DNA of 64,000 nucleotides from Halomonas urmiana (GCF_005780185.1 NZ_VBUI01000013.1:1-64000); one strand, 5' to 3'; counted from the first letter of the stretch, positions 1 through 8,214 are shown. The notes: a model not told the origin generated them from the letters alone. Numbers and translations: made by a program.

Positions 1-73
1 CCAGGTGCTGGTCCTTGAGAATCCAGGGCGCTTCCAGGCCCAGGCCGAGGGTCAGAATCTGGGTGCCGTCCAT
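1..73 (-). CDS. ISL3-type transposase, N-terminal fragment (runs off window)
   Basis: Only the first 24 codons are visible. They read M-D-G-T-Q-I-L-T-L-G-L-G-L-E-A-P-W and onward, the N-terminal pattern of ISL3-family transposases, which cut and paste their own element. The ATG at 73-71 is preceded by AGGAGG at 81-86 with a 7-base spacer. A nearer in-phase ATG at 78 leads to a stop after eight codons, so 73 is the start. Integrity of the rest of the gene cannot be judged here. Confidence 0.6.
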   Translation of the reverse strand, partial: MDGTQILTLGLGLEAPWILKDQHL

Positions 74-152
74 GCCATGCCTCCTGTCCAAGTGGAGGTC
101 ATATCCTGGCCCAGCTCAGGGGGCGAATTCCACACCCAACGACGAAGAGCCC
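1..152 (-). mobile_element. Right end of an ISL3-family insertion sequence (partial)
   Basis: The window opens inside an insertion sequence. Its minus strand carries the first codons of an ISL3-like transposase, and upstream of that start the minus strand ends in an outer segment beginning GGGCTCTTCGTCGTTGGG (read from position 152 leftwards), which resembles ISL3-type terminal repeats. ISL3 elements usually make 8-bp target duplications; 153-160 (ttattctt) would be one copy, but the other end of the element is outside the window. Homology to the broken membrane gene starts only about 10 bp beyond this boundary, consistent with insertion into that gene. The exact edge is inferred. Confidence 0.6.
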
Positions 153-160
153 TTATTCTT

Positions 161-311
161 GCGTGATGGTCACGGCCTTTCCCCTGGCGGGCTCCGGCCT
201 TTTCGGCCTGGGCTTCGGGTTGGTGGCGCCCTTGGTCCACCCATGCTCGCGCATGTCTTGTTCGGGGCGGTGATCGGCGCCACCCATGCCTGGCTGCGCG
301 GCATGTTTTAG
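161..311 (+). pseudogene. Truncated, frameshifted paralog of the membrane protein gene at 2008
   Basis: The bases from about 162 to 311 align closely with the last third of the intact gene at 2008-2454. Both encode the stretch FPLAGSGLFGLG and then, near the end, an F-G-A-V-I-G-A motif before the stop. Here the two halves are in different frames: the interval between the GLVAP codons and the FGAVIG codons is 2 bp longer than in the intact copy. The 5-prime two thirds are missing and replaced by the insertion-sequence end. The stop codon at 309-311 overlaps the end of the convergent AraC gene. It is a dead remnant of a duplicated gene. Confidence 0.7.
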
Positions 312-1153
312 GCCCCGTCCCCGACCCTCACCGCACCGGCATCGGCGTTGCGCCACGCCAGCGGCGAGTAGCCGGTATGACGGCGGAACACCTTGGCCAG
401 GGCCGAGGCACTGCTGTAGCCCACCCGCTCGGCAATGGTGTCCAGCGGCACGCCGTCCCGCAGCAGGCTCTTGGCCAGGCTGATCCGGTACTGGCTCAGG
501 TAGGCGGCGGGGGGCTGGCCGACGCTGTCGCGAAAGACGCTGGCGAAGCGGGCGCGGGACATGCCGGCCTCGTGGGCCAGCCCGTGCAGCGACCAGTCGG
601 CCGCCGGTCGCTCGTGCATGGCGATCAGTGCCTTGACCAGCTTGGGGTGCGCCATGCCCGCCAGCATTCCGGAATCCACCTCACCGGCGTCCATCAGGTA
701 GCGCAGCAACCGGATCACCAGCAGCTCGCACAGTCGGTCCAGGCTGGCCTGCCGGCCGCAGCGTTGCTCGCGCATCTCCTCGAGCATCAGCGGCAGCAGG
801 CCGGCCATGCCGGTCAGCCGGTCCAGGGGAATCGCCAGCAGCGTCGGCAGGGCGCGATAGATCGGGCAGAGGTGGCCGGCCCCGAAGCGGAACGAGCCGC
901 ACAGGGTCTCGGCGCCCGCCGGGCCCGGCCCGAGCCGATGCGCGTCGCTGGTGGCCAGCAGGATCAGCACCGGCGCATCGAAGCGCCGCTGCGTGCCGTC
1001 CGCCAGCTCCAGGTGCACGCTGCCGTGGGTCAGGACATGGACGAAACCCATGCCGGCCTGTGCCGGATGACGAGTGCTGTAGCACAGCGGGCCGGCGTTG
1101 AACACGCTGGCGGCAAGGTGGAAGTGGGCGAGCAGGGCGGCGAGCCGGTCCAT
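308..1153 (-). CDS. AraC-family transcriptional regulator with N-terminal cupin domain
   Basis: A DNA-binding regulator of 281 residues. Residues 1-130 look like the cupin_6 sensing domain of AraC regulators (glycine and aromatic rich beta region, including the MGFVHVLTHG stretch). Residues 170-270 hold the two helix-turn-helix units: one around 186-207 and the second around 240-262, with the family signature ERVGYSSASALAKVFRRHTG. The start is supported by AGGAGT six bases upstream of the ATG. It is divergent from the cytochrome P460 gene, with 113 bp between starts, so it may control that gene; this is inference. The effector is not predictable. Confidence 0.85.
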   Translation of the reverse strand: MDRLAALLAHFHLAASVFNAGPLCYSTRHPAQAGMGFVHVLTHGSVHLELADGTQRRFDAPVLILLATSDAHRLGPGPAGAETLCGSFRFGAGHLCPIYRALPTLLAIPLDRLTGMAGLLPLMLEEMREQRCGRQASLDRLCELLVIRLLRYLMDAGEVDSGMLAGMAHPKLVKALIAMHERPAADWSLHGLAHEAGMSRARFASVFRDSVGQPPAAYLSQYRISLAKSLLRDGVPLDTIAERVGYSSASALAKVFRRHTGYSPLAWRNADAGAVRVGDGA

Positions 1154-1266
1154 GGTGAGACTCCTGGACGCTATTTTAAGATATTTGGAATCCTATCGTC
1201 TAACCGTCGTTCTATACTGTCAATCGAGCGTGATCGAAACGGCACATGAACGAGAGGAGCGAGGCG
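1154..1266. promoter_or_regulatory. Divergent intergenic region, araC-type gene / cytochrome P460 gene
   Basis: This 113-bp interval is AT-rich compared with its surroundings (1171-1200). It contains a TATACT hexamer at 1213-1218 on the plus strand that could be a -10 element. No good -35 hexamer sits 16-18 bp upstream (TTGGAA at 1185-1190 is 22 bp away), which would fit a promoter needing an activator. Low confidence. Confidence 0.3.
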
Positions 1267-1821
1267 ATGATGACGACGATCAACACCCTTGGCCTGGCGG
1301 CGCTGCTGACCCTGGCCGGGATTCCTGCCTTCGGCGCCGATCTGGCGACCACGACCTTCCGTGACCATGTGGACGGTGAGGGCAACATCTCACTGCCGGC
1401 GGATGCGCGGGCCAGCTGGGTGCACCTGGGCTCCTGGGTGGTTAATGACGCCGAGGCCCCGGGCGCCGGCTTCCACGACGTCTATACCCAGCCCGAGGCC
1501 GCCCAGGCGTACCGGGACAGCGGCGAGTTCGCCGATGGCACCGTGCTCATCAAGGAAATTCGCGGCATCGAGTCCGCCGAGAAGACCACCGGGCCGGCGC
1601 TGTGGGCGGGTGAGCCGCAGCTCTGGTTCGTGATGGTCAAGGATGCCCAGGGGCGGTTCGACGGCCCCCACTGGGGCGAGGGCTGGGGCTGGGCGCTCTT
1701 CAAGGCCGACAATCCGGACGTGAACGTGTCCGAGAGCTTCGAAAGCACCTGCATGGGCTGCCATGTCCCGGCGCAGCAGACCGACTGGGTGTACGTCGAG
1801 GGCTATCCGACGCTGCAATGA
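1267..1821 (+). CDS. Cytochrome P460 family periplasmic protein
   Basis: A 184-residue exported c-type haem protein. Residues 1-24 are a signal peptide (hydrophobic core LAALLTLAGIPAFG, small residues before the cut). A single haem-attachment motif CMGCH lies at 162-166 near the C terminus, where cytochrome P460 proteins carry it; the motif requires a periplasmic location. P460 proteins in nitrifiers oxidise hydroxylamine, but members elsewhere have unproven roles, so no substrate is claimed. ATG 1267 is chosen because GAGGAGC stands 6 bases upstream; an earlier in-frame ATG at 1246 lacks a ribosome site. A strong hairpin follows the stop. Confidence 0.82.
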   Translation: MMTTINTLGLAALLTLAGIPAFGADLATTTFRDHVDGEGNISLPADARASWVHLGSWVVNDAEAPGAGFHDVYTQPEAAQAYRDSGEFADGTVLIKEIRGIESAEKTTGPALWAGEPQLWFVMVKDAQGRFDGPHWGEGWGWALFKADNPDVNVSESFESTCMGCHVPAQQTDWVYVEGYPTLQ

Positions 1822-1843
1822 GCCGGGGGCGGCCGACGGCCGT

Positions 1844-1896
1844 GGGGAACTGATGCCCCGGAGGACCATGCCGCTTCTCCGGGGCATCAGTTCCCC
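1844..1896. terminator. Perfect 20-bp inverted repeat downstream of the P460 gene
   Basis: The arms 1844-1863 and 1877-1896 are exact reverse complements (20 of 20), separated by a 13-base loop. The arm begins GGGGAACTGATGCCCC. There is no T-run after either arm, so it is not a textbook intrinsic terminator, although such a stable stem would still affect transcription end or mRNA stability. It starts 23 bp after the stop codon. Confidence 0.6.
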
Positions 1897-2007
1897 CATT
1901 CTTGCGGCGTCACATCACACCCGGACACGCCTCTACCGCCATCTGACCGCCGCACCTCCTATGGAGCGCCTACACTGAAAAGGCACATCAATAGCCGGGA
2001 GGACGCC

Positions 2008-2454
2008 ATGAAGTCTCGCCTGTTACGCGGGGTGATGGCCGGGTTCACGGCCACCCTCGTCATCTCGCTGATCATGGTGCTGCGCCTGGCGGCGGGCATC
2101 ATCCCCTGGTACAACCCCATCGAAGTCATGAACCTGGCCGCCCAGGACGTGCTCGGCACGCCGGATAGCCGCATGCTGGCCTGGGGCATCCATTTCGCCG
2201 TGGGCACGCTGATCTGGGGGCTGCTGTTCGCGCTGCTGGTGCCCTATCTCCCCGGCCGCACGCCCACGCGCCGCGGCCTGGAGTTCGGCGTGGCCAGCTG
2301 GCTGGTGGTGATGCTCACGGTCTTTCCCCTGGCGGGCTCCGGCCTGTTCGGCCTGGGCCTCGGGCTGGTGGCACCGCTCTCCATGCTGATCGCCCACCTC
2401 ATCTTCGGTGCGGTGATCGGCGCCGTCTATGGCTGGGGGAGGGGCGTGGTCTAG
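2008..2454 (+). CDS. Small four-helix membrane protein (DUF6789-like)
   Basis: A 148-residue integral membrane protein with about four hydrophobic segments (roughly 6-28, 58-82, 92-112 and 118-142), glycine-rich and with no catalytic motif that I recognise. The arrangement resembles small uncharacterised bacterial membrane proteins of the DUF6789 type; that assignment is from memory. GGGAGGA lies four bases before the ATG. A broken second copy stands at 161-311, so the locus once held two related genes flanking the AraC and P460 genes. Confidence 0.65.
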   Translation: MKSRLLRGVMAGFTATLVISLIMVLRLAAGIIPWYNPIEVMNLAAQDVLGTPDSRMLAWGIHFAVGTLIWGLLFALLVPYLPGRTPTRRGLEFGVASWLVVMLTVFPLAGSGLFGLGLGLVAPLSMLIAHLIFGAVIGAVYGWGRGVV

Positions 2455-2535
2455 CCTCGGCAGGGGCGGCACTCAACTGCCGCCGGCAAGTCGCATCGTC
2501 TAGGCTGTCAGGGGATGACGGCGGAGGACACGACG

Positions 2536-3291
2536 ATGCTCAAGGCGGTACTGCTCGATATCAGCGGCGTGTTGACCGAGGACGGCGAGGCCCTGCCCGG
2601 TGCCGTGGAGGCGGTGGCGCGGCTCGAGGCGAGCGGGCTTGTGCTGCGCTTTCTCACCAATACTTCGCGCAAGACCTCGGCGGCGGTGTGCGAGGAGCTC
2701 GAGCGGCTCGGCTTCGCGGTGACGCCGGCGCAGGTCTTCACCGCGCCGGGGGCGATCCGCCGCCATCTCGAGCGCCATCGGCTGACGCCCTACCTGCTGA
2801 TCCACGAACACCTCGAGCCGGAGTTCGCCGGTCTGCCCGAAGGAGAGCCCAGCGCCGTGGTGCTCGGCGATGCCGAGCAGCGCTTTGACTACGCCCACCT
2901 CGACACGGCCTTCCGTCTGCTGCTGGCGGGCGCGCCGCTGCTCGCCGTGGGCACCAATCGCTACTTCCGCGCGGATGGCACCCTGCACCTGGATGCCGGC
3001 CCCTTCGTGCGCGCCCTGGAGTATGCCGCCGACATCGAGGCCCGCATTCTCGGCAAGCCCTCGGGCGACTTCTTCCACGCCGTGCTCGACGCGGCCGGGG
3101 TGAAACCCAATGAGGCGCTGATGGTGGGCGATGATGTGGAGTGCGACGTGCTCGCCGCCATGGCGATCGGCCTCGCGGCGTGTCTGGTGCGCTCCGGCAA
3201 GTATCGCCCGGGCGACGAGGAGAGGGCGCCCGAGGCGCGCTGCGAGGCGAGCCTTGAAGCGCTGGTCGAGGCGCTGCTCGAGACGCCGTGA
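2536..3291 (+). CDS. HAD-superfamily phosphatase, LHPP-like (TIGR01458)
   Basis: A cytosolic hydrolase of 251 residues. The catalytic motif LLDISGVL at 6-13 places the nucleophile at Asp8; Ser at +2 is the form seen in the LHPP group (phospholysine phosphohistidine inorganic pyrophosphate phosphatases). Motif II is FLTNTSRK, the lysine motif is in GKPSGDFF, and the metal-binding GDDVECDV is near the C terminus. Start 2536 is preferred over 2515 because GGAGGA stands seven bases upstream. The substrate in bacteria is unknown; protein phosphohistidine or pyrophosphate are suggestions from the family. Confidence 0.8.
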   Translation: MLKAVLLDISGVLTEDGEALPGAVEAVARLEASGLVLRFLTNTSRKTSAAVCEELERLGFAVTPAQVFTAPGAIRRHLERHRLTPYLLIHEHLEPEFAGLPEGEPSAVVLGDAEQRFDYAHLDTAFRLLLAGAPLLAVGTNRYFRADGTLHLDAGPFVRALEYAADIEARILGKPSGDFFHAVLDAAGVKPNEALMVGDDVECDVLAAMAIGLAACLVRSGKYRPGDEERAPEARCEASLEALVEALLETP

Positions 3292-3373
3292 TTTCGACCG
3301 CTACAGGTTGATAGCAGGCTAACGCGTCCCCATATCGGGCTCAGGTCACACGATTCGCCACCGAGGAGGGCCC

Positions 3374-4243
3374 ATGAGCCAAGGCAATGACTACACCCCG
3401 CCGAAGGTCTGGACCTGGGAGAAGGCCAGCGGCGGCACCTTCGCCAGCATCAACCGCCCCGTCGCCGGGCCCACCCACGAGAAGGAACTGCCGGTCGGCG
3501 AGCATCCCTTCCAGCTCTACTCCATGGGCACGCCCAACGGGGTGAAGGTCACGGTGATGTTCGAGGAGCTGCTGGCACTCGGCCACCGGGAGGCCGAGTA
3601 CGACGCCTGGCTGATCCGCATCGGCGAGGGCGACCAGTTCGGCAGCGGCTTCGTGGCGATCAACCCCAACTCGAAGATCCCGGCGCTGGTCGATCGCAGC
3701 GGCGACGAGCCGGTGCGGGTGTTCGAGTCAGGCGCCATCCTGCTCTATCTCGCCGAGCGTTTCGGCGAGTTCCTGCCGAGCGAGCTCGCTGCGCGCACCG
3801 AGACGCTCAACTGGCTGTTCTGGCAGATGGGCAGCGCGCCCTTCCTGGGCGGCGGCTTCGGCCACTTCTACGCCTACGCGCCCGAGCCGCTGGAGTACCC
3901 CATCGACCGCTACACCATGGAGGTCAAGCGCCAGCTCGACGTGCTGAACCGCCGCCTGGCCGAGACGCGCTACCTGGCCGGCGACACCTACACCATCGCC
4001 GATATCGCCAACTGGGCCTGGTACGGCCAGCTGGCGCTGGGCCGGATCTACGGCGCCGGCGAGTTCCTGCAGGTGCAGGAGTACGAACACGTGCAGCGCT
4101 GGGCCAAGGAGATCGATGCCCGGCCGGCGGTGCAGCGTGGCCGCATGGTCAACCGCACCTTCGGCGAGCCCTCCATGCAGCTCCACGAGCGCCACGACGC
4201 CAGCGACTTCGAGCACAAGACGCAGGGCGTTATAAGCTCTTAA
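3374..4243 (+). CDS. yghU: Glutathione S-transferase-like disulfide reductase YghU
   Basis: A 289-residue protein matching Escherichia coli YghU in length and features, a glutathione-binding disulfide-bond oxidoreductase of the Nu-class GST group. The N-terminal extension with a TWEKASGG stretch precedes the thioredoxin-fold domain (about 45-130), which contains NPNSKIPALVD and ESGAILLYLAE, the glutathione-contact loops. The helical C-terminal domain runs from about 135 to 260. GAGGAGG sits four bases before the ATG. It stands alone between the phosphatase and the symporter genes. Confidence 0.88.
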   Translation: MSQGNDYTPPKVWTWEKASGGTFASINRPVAGPTHEKELPVGEHPFQLYSMGTPNGVKVTVMFEELLALGHREAEYDAWLIRIGEGDQFGSGFVAINPNSKIPALVDRSGDEPVRVFESGAILLYLAERFGEFLPSELAARTETLNWLFWQMGSAPFLGGGFGHFYAYAPEPLEYPIDRYTMEVKRQLDVLNRRLAETRYLAGDTYTIADIANWAWYGQLALGRIYGAGEFLQVQEYEHVQRWAKEIDARPAVQRGRMVNRTFGEPSMQLHERHDASDFEHKTQGVISS

Positions 4244-4315
4244 TCTTCTGGTCATTGCACACCGAGCGCCGTGGGCCTAAGGTCCGCGGCGCTTATCGTT
4301 TCCCGAGAGGTCAAG

Positions 4316-5605
4316 ATGTCTACTCTTCTGTCCCCCCTGTGGCACGGCTACCGCGATGCCTCGCTGATCCTGCGCGTGAGCCTCGCCCTGGTGCTGGGCG
4401 TGGTGGTCGGCCTGGTCGGCGGGCCCGCGGTGGCCGAATGGCTGGCCCCGCTGGGCGAGCTGCTGATGCGGCTGTTGAAGTTCATCATCCTGCCCATCGT
4501 GCTGTTCACCCTGATGACCGGCATCAACCAGGGCCGGGCCGGCAGCCTGGGGCGAATCGGCCGCAAGGTGTTCCTCTACTACCTGGCCACCTCGGCGCTG
4601 GCCATCGCCGTGGGCCTGGCCGTGGCCACCCTGCTGTCGCCGGGGGAGGGCATGTCGCTGGCCGGGGCCGGCTCGGTCTCGGTGCCCGACAATCCCGGCA
4701 TCCTCTCGGTGGTGCTCGGCATCGTGCCGAACAACATCGTCGCCGCCTTCGCCGAGCAGGACCTGCTGGGCATCATCTTCGTCGCGCTGGTCTTCGGCCT
4801 CGCCGTGGCGAAGATGCGTCAGTCCGAGTCCCAGGCGGCGCTGGGCGAGCGGCTCTATGGCCTGATTGAGGCGCTCAACGCCGCCACGCTCAAGGTGATG
4901 GGCGGCATCCTGCACGTCGTGCCGGTCGGGGTCTTCGCCATCGTGGTGGGCACCGTCGCCGAGCAGGGCTTCGCGACCCTGCTGTCGCTGGGCGACATGG
5001 TGGCGGTGCTCTACCTGGCGCTGGGCGTGCAGCTGCTGGTCTATCTGGGCCTGCTCAAGGGCTTCGGCGTGCCGGCGCGGGCCTTCTTCCGCGAGGCGCG
5101 CACCCCCATGGCCACCGCCTTCGCCACCCAGAGCAGCTCCGGCACCCTGCCGCTGACCCTGGACGCCGCGAGCCGCCTGGGCCTGCCGCGCAGCCTCTAC
5201 GGCTTCAGTCTGCCGCTGGGCGCGACGCTCAACATGGACGGGGCGGCGATCCGCATCGCCATTTCGGCGGTGTTCGCCGCCAACGTGATGGGCGCGCCGC
5301 TGGACTGGTCGAGCATGCTGCAGATCGTGGTGGTGGGCACGCTGATCTCGGTGGGCACCGCCGGGGTGCCCGGCGCCGGCATCGTGATGATCGCCACGGT
5401 GTTCTCCCAGGTCGGCCTGCCCATCGAGGCCGTGGCGCTGCTCACCGCCATCGATGCGCTGGTCGGCATGGGCTGCACGGCGCTCAACGTCACCGGCGAT
5501 CTCGTCGGCACCGCCGTGATCGGCCGCAGCGAGGGCGAGCGCCTCGACGAGGCTCGCGCCGCGCCGCAGGCGGCGGCCGCTGCCGGCCAGGGTGACGCCT
5601 CATGA
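4316..5605 (+). CDS. Dicarboxylate/amino acid:cation symporter (DAACS family)
   Basis: An inner-membrane secondary transporter of 429 residues that imports dicarboxylates or acidic amino acids with protons or sodium. Family marks are the re-entrant hairpin motif TQSSSGTLP and the ion-binding NMDGAA (NMDGT in most members), with about eight long hydrophobic stretches. The start at 4316 follows GAGAGGT by four bases; the longer reading from 4271 has no ribosome site. Its stop overlaps the ATG of the next gene (ATGA at 5602), so the two are translationally coupled. Substrate is not resolved by sequence. Confidence 0.85.
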   Translation: MSTLLSPLWHGYRDASLILRVSLALVLGVVVGLVGGPAVAEWLAPLGELLMRLLKFIILPIVLFTLMTGINQGRAGSLGRIGRKVFLYYLATSALAIAVGLAVATLLSPGEGMSLAGAGSVSVPDNPGILSVVLGIVPNNIVAAFAEQDLLGIIFVALVFGLAVAKMRQSESQAALGERLYGLIEALNAATLKVMGGILHVVPVGVFAIVVGTVAEQGFATLLSLGDMVAVLYLALGVQLLVYLGLLKGFGVPARAFFREARTPMATAFATQSSSGTLPLTLDAASRLGLPRSLYGFSLPLGATLNMDGAAIRIAISAVFAANVMGAPLDWSSMLQIVVVGTLISVGTAGVPGAGIVMIATVFSQVGLPIEAVALLTAIDALVGMGCTALNVTGDLVGTAVIGRSEGERLDEARAAPQAAAAAGQGDAS

Positions 5606-6510
5606 GCAGCACCCCCTTCGCGGCGCTGGCCTGTCCGCTGGACGGCGGGGCACTAAAGCGCCACGACGGCGCCTGGCGCTGCGCCGCCGGGCACAGCTTC
5701 GATATCGCCCGGCAGGGCTACGTGCACCTGCTGCCGGTGCAGCAGAAGCGCTCCCGGGATCCCGGCGACAGCAAGGCGATGGTCGCGGCGCGTCAGCGCT
5801 TCCTCGAGGCCGGCCACTATCGGCCGGTGGCCGACGCGGTCGGCCGCGCCGTGCTGGCCGGGGCGGGGCCGGGCACGCTGAGCTGCCTCGATGCCGGCTG
5901 CGGCGAGGGCTACTACCTGCGCGAGCTCGCCCGAACTTGTGATGAAAGCTGTGACGAGGGGCTCGAGGGGGCGAGCGACACGCCGCCGTCGCTGTCGCTG
6001 CTGGGCCTGGATATCTCCAAGTGGGCGGTGCTCGCCGCCGCCCGGCAGGGCAAGCAGGCGGGGGTGTCGGCCAGCTGGGTGGTGGGCAGCAACGCCCACC
6101 TGCCCGTGCAGTCGGGCACGCTGGATCGGCTGCTGTGCCTGTTCGGCTTCCCGGTGGCCGCGGAGTTCGCCCGGGTGATGAGGCCCGGCGGGGTGCTGCT
6201 GATGGCCGAGGCCGGGCCGGATCATCTGCGCGAGCTGCGCGAGATCATCTACCCCCGGCTGAAGCCCAAGCGCACCGCAGAGCCCGCGGCGCCGGCGGGC
6301 TTCGAGCGCCTCGACACCGAGACCCTGCGCTACCCCCTCGAGCTCGAGGGCGCCGCGCCCATCGCCGACCTGCTGGCGATGACCCCGCATCTCTATCGCG
6401 CCGGCGTCGAGGGCCGGGAGCGGGCGGCGTCGCTCGAGTCGCTCACCGTCACCGTGGAGGTGCGCTTGACCCGCCTCAAACGCCGCGGCGCCGAGGAGCC
6501 GGCGGCATGA
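5602..6510 (+). CDS. rlmA: 23S rRNA (guanine(745)-N1)-methyltransferase RlmA
   Basis: A 302-residue SAM-dependent methyltransferase that modifies helix 35 of 23S rRNA. The N-terminal zinc-binding module is visible (CPLDG at 10-14, then C and H in CAAGHSFD), followed by GYVHLLPVQQKRSRDPGDSK, typical of RlmA/RrmA. The SAM-binding loop is LDAGCGEGYYL around 95-105. Between this loop and the next strand there is an unusual insertion of about 20 residues rich in Cys, Asp and Glu. The ATG overlaps the stop of the symporter gene by 4 bases. Confidence 0.88.
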   Translation: MSSTPFAALACPLDGGALKRHDGAWRCAAGHSFDIARQGYVHLLPVQQKRSRDPGDSKAMVAARQRFLEAGHYRPVADAVGRAVLAGAGPGTLSCLDAGCGEGYYLRELARTCDESCDEGLEGASDTPPSLSLLGLDISKWAVLAAARQGKQAGVSASWVVGSNAHLPVQSGTLDRLLCLFGFPVAAEFARVMRPGGVLLMAEAGPDHLRELREIIYPRLKPKRTAEPAAPAGFERLDTETLRYPLELEGAAPIADLLAMTPHLYRAGVEGRERAASLESLTVTVEVRLTRLKRRGAEEPAA

Positions 6511-6618
6511 CGCCCGTCGCGGATCAGGTCGCCCTCGAGGTCGCGAGGTTTTCGCCGACCACGGCGGGTGACTATCTTGACAGGTAGCATCGATGCCCAG
6601 ATCAAGGAGCCCGTGCCC

Positions 6619-8214
6619 ATGAACACACCCGTGATAGCGGCCAACTCGCCCGCGACCGTGACCCTGACCAAAGGCAAGGAGTACGCCTTCTGCCGCTGCG
6701 GACGCTCGGCCAACCAGCCCTTCTGTGACGGCTCCCACGCCGGCACGGGTTTCACGCCCCTGAGCTTCGTGGCCGAAGAGGACGGCGAGGCCACCCTGTG
6801 TCGCTGCAAGCACACCGCCGATGCGCCCTATTGCGACGGCACCCACGCGCGCTTCAGCGATGACCAGGTGGGCCAGGAAGGCCCCGGCGATGCCGCCGAC
6901 GAGTCGGACGAGTCGGACGAGTCGGACGAGTCGGATGCATCGGAGGAGAGCGGCGGGGCGCCCGAGGCCAAGGCCACCGAGGAGGAGCCCACGGTGGCTT
7001 TCATCCACCGGCTGGCCCGCGAGGGGCTCGAGCGGATGGGCCCCCATGGGCCGATCAGCGCCATGGGCGTGCCGCGCCACACCCTGCCGCACTGGGACGA
7101 CCTGCAGATCATGGCCGCCCAGCTGGCGACTCAGCCGCTCGGGGAAGAGGCTGGCGTCGCCACCGAACTGGTCATCGGCCCCGAGGCCAAACAGCCGCTG
7201 ACGCTTGCCATGCCGCTGCTGGTCTCGGACATGAGCTTCGGCGCCCTCTCCGAGGAGGCCAAGATCGCCCTGGCCCGTGGGGCCGAGCGGGCCGGCACCG
7301 GGATCTGCTCCGGCGAGGGAGGCATGCTGCCCGAGGAGCAGCAGGAGAACTCGCGCTATTTCTATGAGCTCGCCAGCGCCCGGTTCGGCTACGACGAGGC
7401 GCTGCTGGAGAAGGTCCAGGCCTTCCACTTCAAGGGTGGGCAGGGCGCCAAGACCGGCACCGGCGGCTTCCTGCCGGGCAACAAGAACACCGCCAGGATC
7501 GCCGAGGTGCGCGGCATCCCTGAGGGTGAGCCGGCGGTCTCGCCGCCGACCTTCGAGGACCTGCACTCGGTCGCCGACTTCCGCCACTTCGCCGACCGGG
7601 TGCGGGAGCGAAGCGGTGGCATCCCGATCGGCTTCAAGCTCAGCGCCAATCATATCGAGCGGGACATCCAGTTTGCGCTCGACGCCGGCGCCGACTACCT
7701 CATCCTCGACGGCCGCGGCGGCGCCACCGGGGCGGCCCCGACGCTCTTTCGCGACCACATCAGCGTGCCCACCATCCCGGCCCTGGCGCGGGCCCGGCGC
7801 CATCTCGACGAGCAGGGCGCCAGCGGCCGCGTCACCCTGATCGTCACCGGTGGGCTGCGGGTGCCGAGTGACTTCGTCAAGGCCATGGCGCTCGGCGCCG
7901 ACGGCATCGCCATCGCCAACAGTGCCATCCAGTCGATCGGCTGCGTGGCCGCCCGGATCTGCAACACCAACAACTGTCCCGCCGGCGTCGCCACCCAGCG
8001 CCAGGACCTGCGCCAGCGGCTCGACGTCGACAAGTCCGCCCGCCAGCTGCAGACCTTCCTCGAGGCCTCCGTGGCGCTGATGCAGGTGATGGCGCGGGCC
8101 TGTGGGCACCACCGCCTGGATCAGTTCAACGTGGAGGATCTCGCCACCTGGCAGCGCGAGATGGCCCTGCTCAGCGGGGTGCGCTACGCCGGGGTGCTGG
8201 ATCCGCGCGGCTGA
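6619..8214 (+). CDS. CDGSH iron-sulfur / FMN-glutamate synthase-like fusion protein
   Basis: A 531-residue cytosolic protein with three parts. Residues 20-80 carry two CDGSH [2Fe-2S] motifs: C25, C27, C36, H40 and C61, C63, C72, H76. Residues about 83-122 are an acidic linker containing four Asp-Glu-Ser repeats. Residues 125-531 are the FMN-binding domain of glutamate synthase (GltB-like), including the FKGGQGAKTG(T) segment and C442-x5-C448-x4-C453, the spacing that binds the [3Fe-4S] cluster in glutamate synthases. It has no amidotransferase domain, so it is a glutamate-synthase-related oxidoreductase of unknown substrate. The ATG at 6619 follows AAGGAG; the GTG at 6568 is less likely. Confidence 0.82.
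   Translation: MNTPVIAANSPATVTLTKGKEYAFCRCGRSANQPFCDGSHAGTGFTPLSFVAEEDGEATLCRCKHTADAPYCDGTHARFSDDQVGQEGPGDAADESDESDESDESDASEESGGAPEAKATEEEPTVAFIHRLAREGLERMGPHGPISAMGVPRHTLPHWDDLQIMAAQLATQPLGEEAGVATELVIGPEAKQPLTLAMPLLVSDMSFGALSEEAKIALARGAERAGTGICSGEGGMLPEEQQENSRYFYELASARFGYDEALLEKVQAFHFKGGQGAKTGTGGFLPGNKNTARIAEVRGIPEGEPAVSPPTFEDLHSVADFRHFADRVRERSGGIPIGFKLSANHIERDIQFALDAGADYLILDGRGGATGAAPTLFRDHISVPTIPALARARRHLDEQGASGRVTLIVTGGLRVPSDFVKAMALGADGIAIANSAIQSIGCVAARICNTNNCPAGVATQRQDLRQRLDVDKSARQLQTFLEASVALMQVMARACGHHRLDQFNVEDLATWQREMALLSGVRYAGVLDPRG
6898..6933 (+). repeat. Four tandem 9-bp repeats encoding Asp-Glu-Ser
   Basis: The unit gacgagtcg is repeated four times, encoding (DES)4 in the acidic linker between the CDGSH pair and the FMN domain. 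Such short in-frame repeats may vary in copy number by slippage. Confidence 0.8.

Noticed and set aside
6577-6582. TTGACA hexamer before the CDGSH fusion gene as a promoter
   Set aside because: No -10-like hexamer occurs 16-18 bp downstream; the position 17 bp on is GATCAA.
5653-8112. An 819-residue minus-strand open frame opposite rlmA and the CDGSH fusion
   Set aside because: Antisense shadow in GC-rich DNA with no domain; both plus-strand genes have clear families and ribosome sites.
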